Source: Pseudomonas panipatensis
GTDB lineage: Bacteria; Pseudomonadota; Gammaproteobacteria; Pseudomonadales; Pseudomonadaceae
Direction of reading: 5' to 3'
DNA: 64,000 bases
NCBI RefSeq assembly: GCF_900099785.1
Contig: NZ_FNDS01000009.1
Coordinates: 124,001 to 188,000 of the forward strand
Shown here: positions 45,013-54,785 of the stretch, in pieces
How the letters are laid out: each line of letters starts with the position of its first letter
Position numbering within the stretch: the stretch's first letter is position 1
Notes under the pieces: model-generated
The model's input: the letters and a program-made list of their open reading frames with translations, nothing else
What the model was told of the DNA's origin: nothing
Database searches by the model: none
Position numbers and translations under genes: made by a program

Positions 45013-45825
45013 TTAGGCGGCGTTATCGAACGGGCGCCCCTTTTTTCTCAGGACCTGCTGGCGACAGGCTTCGCCGAAGGCCTCGAAAATTTTCACCGAG
45101 TCGGGGTTCTTCGCCGCCTGCCATTCCGGGTGCCATTGCACCGCGAAGAGGAAGGGCGACAGGCTCGGTGCATGGATCGCCTCGACCAGGCCGTCCTCGG
45201 CATGGGCGATGGCTTCGATGCCCTTGCCGAGGGTCTTCAGGCCCTGGCCGTGCAGCGAGTTGACGCGGATTTCATCGCTCTGCAGGAGCTTGTGCAGCCA
45301 GCTGTTGGGTACCGGGCGTACGCCGTGGACCGCGCTGTATTGCACATCGACCGGGTCTTCCGTGTTCTCCCGATGGTCGTTGAAACCGGGTTCGGCATAG
45401 ACCTTCTGGTACATGTCGCCGCCGAGTGCCACGTTGATTTCCTGCATGCCGCGGCAGATGCCGAAAATCGGCAGTCCGCGGGCGATGGCGGCCTTGATCA
45501 GGGGGATATCGAACAGGTCGCGATCCTTGTCCTGGGCCTTGCCGGGGGTCTCGTTTTCCTGGCCATACAGCGCCGGGTCGATATTGCTGCCGGCGCCGGT
45601 GAGGTACACGCCGTCGGCCATATCCAGGTACTGCTCGAGGTCTTCGGTGCCGCAGCAGGTCGGCATCAGCACCGGCACGCATTCGGCCAGTTCGACCAGC
45701 GGCACGATGTATTTGTGGGTCATCACCTGATAGTCGTGTCCTTTGCGCTCTTGGGCGCCCATGGACATCAGCACGACGGGTTTGCGGAGTTTCTGATTCT
45801 TATTGCCAATGTTGCTGTTGGACAT
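45013..45825 (-). CDS. Class I glutamine-amidotransferase-like gamma-glutamyl hydrolase, PuuD/SpuA-like
   Basis: The 270-residue enzyme has the class-I amidotransferase triad: Cys124 in FGICRGMQE, His232 and Glu234 in VQWHPEW. PuuD removes the glutamyl group from gamma-glutamyl-GABA in putrescine breakdown; SpuA is the P. aeruginosa relative in the spu polyamine locus. Here the usual spuB/spuC partners are absent beside it. A short inverted repeat lies just upstream. A polyamine role is inferred from family and from the PotF-type gene 550 bp away. Confidence 0.88.
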   Translation of the reverse strand: MSNSNIGNKNQKLRKPVVLMSMGAQERKGHDYQVMTHKYIVPLVELAECVPVLMPTCCGTEDLEQYLDMADGVYLTGAGSNIDPALYGQENETPGKAQDKDRDLFDIPLIKAAIARGLPIFGICRGMQEINVALGGDMYQKVYAEPGFNDHRENTEDPVDVQYSAVHGVRPVPNSWLHKLLQSDEIRVNSLHGQGLKTLGKGIEAIAHAEDGLVEAIHAPSLSPFLFAVQWHPEWQAAKNPDSVKIFEAFGEACRQQVLRKKGRPFDNAA

Positions 45826-45838
45826 ATGTCACCTTGAG

Positions 45839-45853
45839 ACAGGCGCAGCCTGT
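45839..45853. promoter_or_regulatory. Inverted repeat upstream of the amidotransferase-like gene
   Basis: ACAGGC-GCA-GCCTGT (45839-45853), 14 bp before the start codon of the minus-strand hydrolase gene; could be an operator or 5'-leader hairpin. Confidence 0.35.
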
Positions 45854-46379
45854 CGTTGTTGTGCAGGCGCGTCTGTCGGCAGGCGCTACCTGGGGTTCCG
45901 AGCACTGCCGCGAGGGGTGAAAAGGCACCCTTACACGGTCGAAACCTGGCTACCAGCCTGCCAGAGCCGTTAAATATGTCAAACGAATTTGCGTGCGAGC
46001 GTCAAAAATAATGGCCGATTATTAATGAAGATAAATATTTAACTAATTGATTTTTATGGATTTTTGTCTTGTTAAAAAATAAAAGAGTCCATTATTTTTG
46101 ACGAAGACTGTTCGTGATCATGAAAGGATGGGCATGAGGGCGCGGGTTCGCTCGCCGCTAGCGAGGCAGAGCGGTCGGTGCTGGATGGAGGCAAAAGGCT
46201 GGAGCGTCTTGCGGAGGATTGGGCGGCGCGGAAGGGCGCGTATGCGGGCAGCCGATAAACCTCACCGCCCTTAGTCGGGGCGGTGGGGAAAGGGCGCTCA
46301 GGCGCTGGCGTGGTCGCCAATGGTGCGCACTGAGCGAATACGCACCGTCCTGGTGCTTTGTCGATCCTGGTGACCTGCC
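45854..46379. other. Gene-free, partly AT-rich region
   Basis: No convincing gene in 526 bp. The block 46000-46110 is strikingly AT-rich for this chromosome and probably contains the promoter of the hydrolase gene on the minus strand. CACCGCCC/GGGCGGTG arms at 46262-46285 may form the 3' hairpin of the PotF-type gene that ends at 46380. Confidence 0.5.
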
Positions 46380-47654
<1,275 letters not shown>

Positions 47655-47705
47655 TCAGAAGGCAGACACGGATTGTTACAGGTAGTACCGATGTGCCGAA
47701 TTGCG

Positions 47706-48275
47706 TCAATCGAGACGGTAACGGGTCAGCTCCGCCGCCGAGAGTACATGCATCCGTCCCGGCTCGATGCGCGCCATGTCTTCCAGCAGGCTGGGCGCTA
47801 TGTCCATCTCGCGGAAGTAAGCCTCGGGGCTGTACCGGCTGCCGCCCGCGGCGTCGGCCAGCGAGGAGTCGCCATTGGGGAAATAGGGACGGTGCAGGCC
47901 GACGTAACCGCGCACCTGCCGGGTGCGCCCAGCGGCTAGCAGATAGACGCAAGTGCCCTGGCACACACCGTTGCTCGGCACCCAGGCATCGAAGCCGGCC
48001 TCGCGCAGCAGGCGGCCCATCTTGATCGCCTCCGCCAAGCTGCCACCGATGGAGTCGAGCAGGGCGACCTTGCTGGCGAACTTGCCGGGGTTCTTCTTCA
48101 ACCCCTCCAGCAGCAACTGGTAGTCACCCGGAGCGATATCCTCGGTCACGCGCACCGCCAGGGTCTGCCCGAGGGTCTTGTTCTGCACCGCCTGCACCTC
48201 GACCCTGGCGTGCGCCATGGCGGAAAACAGCAGGGCAATGCCGAGGAGGCACGCGCGAACGGTGGCGGTGGTCAT
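47706..48275 (-). CDS. Periplasmic ClpP-fold protein of unknown function
   Basis: The 189-residue product has a signal peptide (about 1-23, ending AHA) and a ClpP/crotonase-like core: LLDSIGGSLAEAIKMGRLLRE (about 72-92), CQGTCVYLLAAG (105-116) and YVGLHRPYF (124-132). Relatives usually have a Ser at the third position of C-x-S-x-C; here it is Gly107, while the His (128) is kept, so protease activity is doubtful. The start was set at 48275 for the signal peptide. It is the last gene before the tRNA-Gly. Confidence 0.75.
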   Translation of the reverse strand: MTTATVRACLLGIALLFSAMAHARVEVQAVQNKTLGQTLAVRVTEDIAPGDYQLLLEGLKKNPGKFASKVALLDSIGGSLAEAIKMGRLLREAGFDAWVPSNGVCQGTCVYLLAAGRTRQVRGYVGLHRPYFPNGDSSLADAAGGSRYSPEAYFREMDIAPSLLEDMARIEPGRMHVLSAAELTRYRLD

Positions 48276-48432
48276 CTGAATCAGTCGTCCTTTACCAGTG
48301 TCTGTTTGAAGCGGCCGACGATACCTGCAGACGCGGCATTTGGCACGAGCCACGACGCACCGGCTGCCCTGCGCTGGCAGGGACTTCCGCGAACGCTTCG
48401 CTCCCGGGCAAAGGCCGAACCCCGGACAAGGC

Positions 48433-48461
48433 TTCACTAAGCCCGTGCCTTCTGGTAAAAA
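48433..48461 (+). promoter_or_regulatory. Candidate promoter of tRNA-Gly
   Basis: TTCACT (48433-48438), 17-bp spacer, TAAAAA (48456-48461), ending 11 bp before the first tRNA base. Confidence 0.4.
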
Positions 48462-48472
48462 GGCACCCCCAA

Positions 48473-48546
48473 GCGGGCGTCGTATAATGGCATTACCTGA
48501 GCTTCCCAAGCTCATGACGAGGGTTCGATTCCCTTCGCCCGCTCCA
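48473..48546 (+). tRNA. tRNA-Gly (anticodon CCC)
   Basis: Acceptor arms GCGGGCG (48473-48479) and CGCCCGC (48536-48542), discriminator T, CCA encoded (48544-48546). Anticodon stem TGAGC/GCTCA with loop TTCCCAA gives anticodon CCC; the T-loop reads GGTTCGATTCC. The integrase gene starts 101 bp downstream, so the 3' half of this tRNA gene is the likely attachment site of the element. Confidence 0.95.
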
Positions 48547-48647
48547 TATCCTCTGTTGAAACCGCTCTAGCATGCGGGTTTCAGCGCGATTATGGTGGGG
48601 GTTCTGATTAGGTCGGTCACGAAATCAACCATTTCGAGGACTGCCCC

Positions 48648-51050
48648 ATGTCACAGCGTACCATCAGAACCCCGCACATGATCTTCAGCCGCGAGCGCGG
48701 CTTCCTCTACGTCCGCAGCCTGCCCAAGGCCCTCCTCACGGACGATCGCCTGCCCAAACAGGTGCGTTGGCCGCTCGGTCAGAACCATGAAATCGCCCGC
48801 GATGTCGCGCGCCAACTCAACGACGCCTTCGACGATTTGCTGCAGCTGATCACGGAGCGTCGCCTGGGTGCCGACTACCTGCTGCAGTCGCTGGGCCAGC
48901 TGTACCTGCAACACCAGCGGGTGATGCAGGACATGCGGCTGCCACTGGGCAGCTTGATCACCCCCAACGAACTGGCGAAAGGTGCCCTGGAGCTCGGCTA
49001 CGAGCGCCTGGCCGACCAGGAGGCGGTGTCCACGGTGCTGTATGCGGACGCGCAGGGTGACTACGTCTTCGTGCTGCTCGATCGGGGCTATGCCGAGCGC
49101 CTGGAGATGCTGCCGTTTGAGCGCTACGACGTACCCCTGGGTACCCGCGATCTCGATACGGCGCGCTGGAAGGCCGCGTATCTGTTGGAGGCGCTGGAAC
49201 AGCTGAAACGCTGGACGCGCGACGGCTACTTGCATGTGCTGCACCCGCTGCTCACCCGTACTCTGGCGTGGGAGCAATTCGTCCGCTGCGTCGGCAAGCC
49301 GCGTGAAGAGTCGCTACTGGAGCAGCGCCTGCCGACCACCCTGACTCAGCTGGAGGCGCTGCCGGGCTTGAAGTACCTGGCTTCGCCGCAGTCCGAACTG
49401 TTCCGTATTCACCAAGGGAGCGCCGGGGGCTATTTGCTGCGCATCGACTTCCACAGGATGGGAGTCGCACACTTGACGCCCGTGGGCGTCCTCGACCTGG
49501 AACTGCAGACGACAGACTGGATCCTCGCCAATCTGCTGTTTGCCGTTATTGCGCCGGATTTGCTCAGTTTCCTCACGGCCATCATCGCTCAGGAAGACAT
49601 CGATCCGGCGGCGCTGCTGAAGCTGCTCGATCAGATTCATCAGCTCCTGGATGACTACCTCAAAGGGCTCCCCAAGGCCAACGGCTTGCCGGAGCTGCCG
49701 CCGCCGAGCGCACCGCAGGCGACACTGCCGGCACAGACGCAGTCCGTTCTGCAGGCCCTCTCGGGGCTGCTGCCCGAGACCCAGGCCATCGCCTTGAACC
49801 GCGCGCTGGTGCAGTCGGGGGCCTTTGCTCCACCGGCTGCTGGCGGCCTGCGTTATGCCGCGCTGGTGGAACGGTTCAAAACGCACCATGAGGTGAGTCG
49901 GACGTGGACCAACGCGGATACCCGCATCCAGAACCTGGCGCGCCTCGATGCATTGGTCGAGATCGTGGGCCCTGGCGTGGCGATCGAGCAGATCACCCGC
50001 GCGGACGTGGTCCGCGTGCGTGATGCGCTGCGCTTGTACCCCAGAGGGCGCAACAAGACCCCCAGCCTGCGGCAGAAACCCCTGGCACAGATCATGGTCG
50101 AGGGCGGCTACGAACCCATTCACCCCCGCACGCTGAAGCGCTATTTCGCGATGCTTAAGGCGACCCTCGACTTCGCCGTCGATCAGGGTTTTCTCGAGCA
50201 AAGTCCCGCACAGTCGGTGCAGTACAAGGCGCAGGCGGCCGGGCGCAGCAATCGCAGCTACACCCGTGAGCAACTGCGACTGCTGCTCAGCGGGCCGGTG
50301 TACACCTTGGAGGCCCCGCCTCGCTGGCGCCTGCACGACTACAAATTCTGGCTGCCGTTGCTGGGGGCTTTTCAGGGGGCGCGTCTCAACGAACTCTGCC
50401 AACTGCGCGTGGGCGATGTGCGTCAGGAGGCAGGAATCTGGTACCTGTCGTTGAACACCGAACAAGCGGGAAAACGCCTGAAAAACTCCAGCAGCGAGCG
50501 GGACGTGCCGCTTCATCGGCAGGTGCTGGGCGCCGGCTTCCTGGCGTTTGTCGAGCAGCGTCGCCAAGCGGTGGGCGGCGATCGCCAGGCCATGCTGTTC
50601 GATGGACTGCCCCCCGTCCGCAATAAGCTGCCCGGCGCCACCGCGAGCAAGTGGTTTTTGGGCAACGGCACCAACTATGGCGGCTACGTGCAGGCGTGCG
50701 GATTAGCAGAGCAGGGCAGGACCTTCCATGGTTTGCGCCACAGTTTCATTGCGCAGTTCCGTGCACAGAAACTCGATATCCAGATCGCCAAATCGCTCGT
50801 CGGCCATACCGATCATTCGGTGACCGGGCAATACGGTCGGGGTTATCCGTTGGAGGTTCTCCAGGAGGAATTGGATCGCCTGGATCACGGTGTGTCGCTC
50901 GAGCATATTCATTATCGACACTACCTGGCATTGCAGGAGCAGCAGGCGCCAACTCAAGGGGGCCCTACTTCTACGGTACGGCGTCCTGTGACGAAAACGC
51001 AGAAACGCAACTGGCGGCGGTTTATTCCCCTGAATGCGGCCGCTCGTTGA
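48648..51050 (+). CDS. Large site-specific tyrosine recombinase (integrase, 800 aa)
   Basis: The product is about twice the usual integrase length: a long N-terminal region (1-400) of unknown role, a SAM-like core-binding domain (about 405-520) and a catalytic domain. Catalytic residues are visible: Arg579 (GARLNELCQ), His694 and Arg697 (FHGLRHSF), His720 (LVGHTDHS) and nucleophile Tyr729 (TGQYGRGY). It is next to tRNA-Gly and should integrate the element there. GAGGAC precedes the ATG. Long integrases of this type are common on pseudomonad islands. A terminator follows directly. Confidence 0.92.
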   Translation: MSQRTIRTPHMIFSRERGFLYVRSLPKALLTDDRLPKQVRWPLGQNHEIARDVARQLNDAFDDLLQLITERRLGADYLLQSLGQLYLQHQRVMQDMRLPLGSLITPNELAKGALELGYERLADQEAVSTVLYADAQGDYVFVLLDRGYAERLEMLPFERYDVPLGTRDLDTARWKAAYLLEALEQLKRWTRDGYLHVLHPLLTRTLAWEQFVRCVGKPREESLLEQRLPTTLTQLEALPGLKYLASPQSELFRIHQGSAGGYLLRIDFHRMGVAHLTPVGVLDLELQTTDWILANLLFAVIAPDLLSFLTAIIAQEDIDPAALLKLLDQIHQLLDDYLKGLPKANGLPELPPPSAPQATLPAQTQSVLQALSGLLPETQAIALNRALVQSGAFAPPAAGGLRYAALVERFKTHHEVSRTWTNADTRIQNLARLDALVEIVGPGVAIEQITRADVVRVRDALRLYPRGRNKTPSLRQKPLAQIMVEGGYEPIHPRTLKRYFAMLKATLDFAVDQGFLEQSPAQSVQYKAQAAGRSNRSYTREQLRLLLSGPVYTLEAPPRWRLHDYKFWLPLLGAFQGARLNELCQLRVGDVRQEAGIWYLSLNTEQAGKRLKNSSSERDVPLHRQVLGAGFLAFVEQRRQAVGGDRQAMLFDGLPPVRNKLPGATASKWFLGNGTNYGGYVQACGLAEQGRTFHGLRHSFIAQFRAQKLDIQIAKSLVGHTDHSVTGQYGRGYPLEVLQEELDRLDHGVSLEHIHYRHYLALQEQQAPTQGGPTSTVRRPVTKTQKRNWRRFIPLNAAAR

Positions 51051-51054
51051 TGTT

Positions 51055-51081
51055 AAGAGGCCCCGATGGGGCCTCTTTTCT
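51055..51081 (+). terminator. Rho-independent terminator of the integrase gene
   Basis: AAGAGGCCCC (51055-51064), loop GAT, GGGGCCTCTT (51068-51077), then TTC-TTTT; 4 bp after the stop. Confidence 0.9.
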
Positions 51082-51206
51082 TTTGCGACTAGTTACACCG
51101 ATTAGATATAGGCGTTGAATTGTCGCGCGGGCAATTTTGATGGCAGGGAAGACGGGGCTTCGATACAGTTGTGCGGATGAAAACTAGTTCGAGAGGGTGA
51201 CCGTAA

Positions 51207-51578
51207 ATGTCCAGAATCGCAGAATTCCGCGCGGCTGAAAAAGCGTTGGCTGAACAGTTGGCACACCTGGAGTCCCTGAAGAAAGACGCGGGGCTGCAGC
51301 AGGAAATTCAGTTTGAAGAAAAGCTCCGCGAATTGATGGGCGCCTACGGCAAGTCCTTGCGTGATGTTGTAGCGATTCTCGATCCGGAATCGGCGCGCGG
51401 CGCGGTTGCTCGGGCGGCTGGTGCGGGCCGTGCCAAGCGCCGTCTGCGCGTGGTGAAGGTCTATAAAAACCCGCACACCGGCGAGGTGGTGGAGACCAAA
51501 GGCGGGAACCATAAGACTCTCAAGGCCTGGAAGGCCGAGCATGGCAGTGCTGCGGTTGAGTCCTGGCTTCAAGGCTAA
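51207..51578 (+). CDS. MvaT/MvaU-family H-NS-like xenogeneic silencer
   Basis: The 123-residue protein has an N-terminal coiled-coil oligomerisation region (about 1-60; EFRAAEKALAEQLAHLESLKKDAG, FEEKLRELMGAYGKSLRDV) and a C-terminal DNA-binding domain (about 80-120; KVYKNPHTGEVVETKGGNHKTLKAWK) whose basic GGN-K loop inserts in AT-rich minor groove. It is close in pattern to chromosomal MvaT. Carried by a mobile element, it probably silences element genes or joins host MvaT/MvaU filaments. GAGAGGGTGA lies before the ATG. Confidence 0.93.
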   Translation: MSRIAEFRAAEKALAEQLAHLESLKKDAGLQQEIQFEEKLRELMGAYGKSLRDVVAILDPESARGAVARAAGAGRAKRRLRVVKVYKNPHTGEVVETKGGNHKTLKAWKAEHGSAAVESWLQG

Positions 51579-52206
51579 GCGCACTCCTATTGGCGATGCG
51601 GCCACGTCGGCTGCACCGCTGCCCTCGTGCGCGGCGCTCCTCCAGGGCGCGGCGTACGCTTCCCCTCGTAGTCAGCGCCGCCCGCACGTTCTGGTGGGCT
51701 AAATGCACCGCAGCAGAGGTTGCTGTCGTGCGTGCGTCATGTATGCATTGGGCGTAATGCCTGGTGCAGGCGCCTCACTCCCTCGCAAGCGCCGCATCGC
51801 TCCCACCTCCACTGCTTCCTTTGCATCGTGCCACTCGCTAATGCCCCGCGCTGGGGCGTTGTGGTCAAGCTCTCGCTCGTGCGTGGGGCTTTCTCCTCGA
51901 CAGAACCATGTCGTGGGCGCGTATGGTCGAACTCAGTATCTCTGAGGAGAATTCTTATCGTTCTGAAAATATTTTTTTCCCATCTGCACCAAGCATAATT
52001 GGCAGCTTGTAAATTTGCGGCCTAGTCCAGCTCTGGAGTTGATGGTCATCGCTTGGCTAAAGTTGTGCTAGTGGGATCTCGTGGGGTGGGCGAAGTTGCT
52101 GTGCTAGATGGTTGCAACCGCTTGTGTTTCTCTCGTGTCCTGTGTTTAGAATTTTTTGGCCGCTCACTGGGCGGCCTGAAAATCACTATCCGGAGACTGG
52201 AGTTCT
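51579..52206. other. Gene-free region after the MvaT-type gene
   Basis: No convincing gene in 628 bp. The first half is GC-rich; the second half turns AT-rich and probably holds the promoter of the next gene. A GGCCGC/GCGGCC stem-loop lies at 52158-52176, just before the ribosome binding site (CGGAGACTGGAG) of that gene. Confidence 0.5.
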
Positions 52207-52794
52207 ATGACGTTCGTATATTCGGTTGATTTCCATGAGGACTTTGCGCAGGGCTATGGAAAGTTCTCGGGCCCTAGCAAGGAGCATGGCTCGACTCGGC
52301 GATCACAGTTTCAATGCGTCGGTTGGATTCTCAGCTGCGTTGATAGGGTGATTGAATACTCCCGTGATGCCAGTATCGAAATCTTCGCCAATGGCTATGG
52401 AATTGATGGGCTGATAGAGGTTGGTAAGTTACCGAACGAGGTTGCCTATGCGCTGCCGTGGGCAAATAGCTGGGAGGCGCGGTTTAATCTGGTATGGCCG
52501 GCGCTTGATGAAAAGCAGAAGCAAATTGCGCTAAAAATGAATTACAGCAAACATGAGAATTTTTGGCCCTATTTTGATGAGGTCACTAAAGACGCAGACA
52601 CTAAATCGATCTTTGATCGCTACAGAGAGGAGTTGTGTAAGCCCAGAGAGTGTAAGGTTGAGCGCGAGCGTACTTATTACGCTATGATCAAGCCGGATAA
52701 GGATATTTCGCTAGTTAGAAATCTTGGTACCGCGCGTCATAATAAAGACTTTTATCATTGCTTTGGGGAGCTTGATAACTCTATAGCTTCTTAA
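52207..52794 (+). CDS. Hypothetical protein (195 aa)
   Basis: I do not recognise this family. The product is soluble, rich in aromatic residues (FHEDFAQGYGKFSGPSKEH; WANSWEARFNLVW; KHENFWPYFDE) and without membrane segments or obvious catalytic motifs. Codon use is mixed and clearly lower in GC than the core chromosome. GGAGACTGGAG lies before the ATG. It is isolated between two gene-free stretches and could be cargo silenced by the neighbouring MvaT-type protein. Confidence 0.7.
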   Translation: MTFVYSVDFHEDFAQGYGKFSGPSKEHGSTRRSQFQCVGWILSCVDRVIEYSRDASIEIFANGYGIDGLIEVGKLPNEVAYALPWANSWEARFNLVWPALDEKQKQIALKMNYSKHENFWPYFDEVTKDADTKSIFDRYREELCKPRECKVERERTYYAMIKPDKDISLVRNLGTARHNKDFYHCFGELDNSIAS

Positions 52795-53406
52795 GTTGTC
52801 CGATATCATGCCAGTTCTCTAATCGGCAACAGTGAGCACGGAAGCTCCCTCGAATTCTTCCTCTCTTCCTTTCCAACAGGTGCATGCTGCTCATTTCTGA
52901 GCGCAGTATGTAACCATCTCCCACAGCGCGCTGACGGCCGCAATTAAGGTCGACAGGCTCGCTACGTGCTTCGCACCGTATCGACGCTCTGCCTACTCCA
53001 GTCAGTGGCATGCTTGGATCGATACGCCAAGCGCTCTAGGTCCGCGGGCATCGCAGCAGCCACTCAATATCCTGCATCTCCCATCCGCTGCGCTGTAGGC
53101 AGCCAGGGGTTCCTTTGTCTGTTCAGGATTACCTGTTATCGGTCTTCGCCGACCGGACTGTGAGCAGGAGTCGCCTCAACGATTCCCTACCTGATCAAGG
53201 CTCTTCTGGCAAGAAAATTATTTTTGAGAAAGTTTGAATAACTGAATGAACTTTTGAGCGCCCGAAAGTCGCTTTGGAACTGAGTTATTCCTAATATTGA
53301 CAACTTGCCAATAACTTCCAAGAGAGCTCTCTGTGGAAATTGGCTCTTGTCGAAGCGGGACTTTCTAAATACGATTTCTGGGTGTCAATCATTGACGGAG
53401 AGGCCT
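52795..53406. other. Gene-free region before the second recombinase
   Basis: About 610 bp without a supported gene; short ORFs on both strands lack binding sites and sensible composition. The right end is AT-rich (53210-53330), includes TTGACA at 53297-53302 and TATTG/CAATA arms (53295-53313), and may hold the recombinase promoter or recombination sites. Confidence 0.5.
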
Positions 53407-54663
53407 ATGAGTGAAACCCAAGAACTGCGCTTCAGTGTGATGCCAGGTGTGGATGTTTGCTGCCGTACACCGGCGGGTGCCCCCTATGCGTTTGAACTGA
53501 TCAAGGTCCTAGAGGCCCCTATTCGGCAGTTTCAACGGATGCAGTCGGCTCCGCTCTTGAGAGAGTTCGCGAGTGGCTTCATTGAATCGCATATACGAGA
53601 GAGTTCACCCAGCGTCAAACATGCGGCCCAATTACGTAGCAGAGTTGGGGGCTTGCTAGAGTTGCTGACGGCAACGGAGCCCGATAGGAGTGTAAGTTCG
53701 CTGGGGGCCTCTGATATTACGCTGCTGCGCACTAAGCTGCACCAGCATCTGGAGCGGTACTCGGACGGGCAGGGCTCTACACTGGAGCGCTATTACGCCC
53801 TGTTTAATAGCATGGTGCGAGCGGCTAAAGCGGAGGGGTACATTTCAGAGGACTTGGTGGTTGATTCCTCCTACGCGCGTCCTCCCGTGGATGTGACGCC
53901 GCCATTTAGCCTGTCGGATTTGCAGAAGTTGTTTGACGGCTACATCTATCAAGTGGGTGGCTACGTAGGTAGAAAACCGTCTTGGGATCCGCAGCCGTTT
54001 AAGTTTTGGATCGTGCCTCTTGGTGTATTCTGCGGGCTGAGACTGAACGAGCTCTGCCAGTTACAGCTCAAGGATGTTCAGCCTGAGGAGGCTATGTGGG
54101 TCATCCACGTAAACGATGATGGCAAACATCAGAGCATCAAAACGCCGCATGCGCGCCGTAAAATCCCGGTTTCGCAGTTACTGATTGATATGGGATTTCT
54201 AGAGTTTGTGGAGGAGCGGCGGAGCGAGTGCGACGGGAAAGAGACAAGCCAGTTGTTTCCAGAGTTGTCGTTTAATGAAATGCATCTGTTCTCCCGCCAG
54301 GCCAGTCGATTCCTGATGGGGTATGACCGTGTGGCTGGTTACCTGGATCGTAGTTGTGGCGTCGCGACCAGTGAGGGGGGGTGGGGTGCACGCAGCCTTC
54401 GCCGTACGTTTGCGGAGCAGTTGCGGCAACGAGGCGTCTCGGCTGAGGTTATTGCGGATCTGCTGGGCCATGCGGATCCTACAGGCTTGGAGGTTACGAG
54501 GCCCCACTATGCAGGTAAAACGTTGCTGGCCGCGAGAAAAGAAACCCTTGAGTTGCACCTAAACTACGGACTGGCGCTGACGCATGTGCGCTGGTCCAAC
54601 TATCGTGAATTCCGTCGGAAAGTAGGTAAGCGCAAAACGAGAGGCGTTAATCGCTCATATTGA
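53407..54663 (+). CDS. Second tyrosine recombinase (418 aa)
   Basis: It has a core-binding domain (about 60-165) and a catalytic domain related to that of the large integrase (GLRLNELCQLQLKDV against GARLNELCQLRVGDV; GFLEFVEERR against GFLAFVEQRR). Arg212, Arg332, His355 (LLGHAD) and Tyr368 (RPHYAG) are present, but the His of H-x-x-R is replaced by Arg329 (RSLR), so activity may be altered. The ATG at 53407 follows GGAGAGG. A stem-loop with a T-run follows. It could be a second integrase, an excision resolvase or a remnant of an earlier insertion. Confidence 0.88.
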   Translation: MSETQELRFSVMPGVDVCCRTPAGAPYAFELIKVLEAPIRQFQRMQSAPLLREFASGFIESHIRESSPSVKHAAQLRSRVGGLLELLTATEPDRSVSSLGASDITLLRTKLHQHLERYSDGQGSTLERYYALFNSMVRAAKAEGYISEDLVVDSSYARPPVDVTPPFSLSDLQKLFDGYIYQVGGYVGRKPSWDPQPFKFWIVPLGVFCGLRLNELCQLQLKDVQPEEAMWVIHVNDDGKHQSIKTPHARRKIPVSQLLIDMGFLEFVEERRSECDGKETSQLFPELSFNEMHLFSRQASRFLMGYDRVAGYLDRSCGVATSEGGWGARSLRRTFAEQLRQRGVSAEVIADLLGHADPTGLEVTRPHYAGKTLLAARKETLELHLNYGLALTHVRWSNYREFRRKVGKRKTRGVNRSY

Positions 54664-54675
54664 TCTAGCACCGCA

Positions 54676-54703
54676 CGCGCAGGATGCGCGGTCCTTATTT
54701 TTC
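54676..54703 (+). terminator. Terminator after the second recombinase
   Basis: CGCGC (54676-54680), loop AGGAT, GCGCG (54686-54690), then GTCCTTATTTTT; about 12 bp after the stop, between converging recombinase and relaxase genes. Confidence 0.55.
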
Positions 54704-54785
54704 CCACCACACTCCATCCATTCTCTAAAAATTCTCTCTCTAAAAAAGCGCCATCGCCATCCTAGGCGATCTGGTCTGACCTCTA

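Noticed and set aside
46072-46320. 82-codon frame on the minus strand in the AT-rich gap
   Set aside because: Low-complexity Pro/Ser/Ala sequence, no binding site; probably not translated.
49314-50567. 417-codon open frame opposite the large integrase
   Set aside because: Shadow of the integrase catalytic region; no motifs.
51703-51998. Two short overlapping frames after the MvaT-type gene
   Set aside because: No ribosome binding site and no protein-like composition.
52158-52176. GGCCGC/GCGGCC stem-loop as a terminator
   Set aside because: The T-run precedes rather than follows the stem on the plus strand, so it cannot be a standard terminator in that direction.
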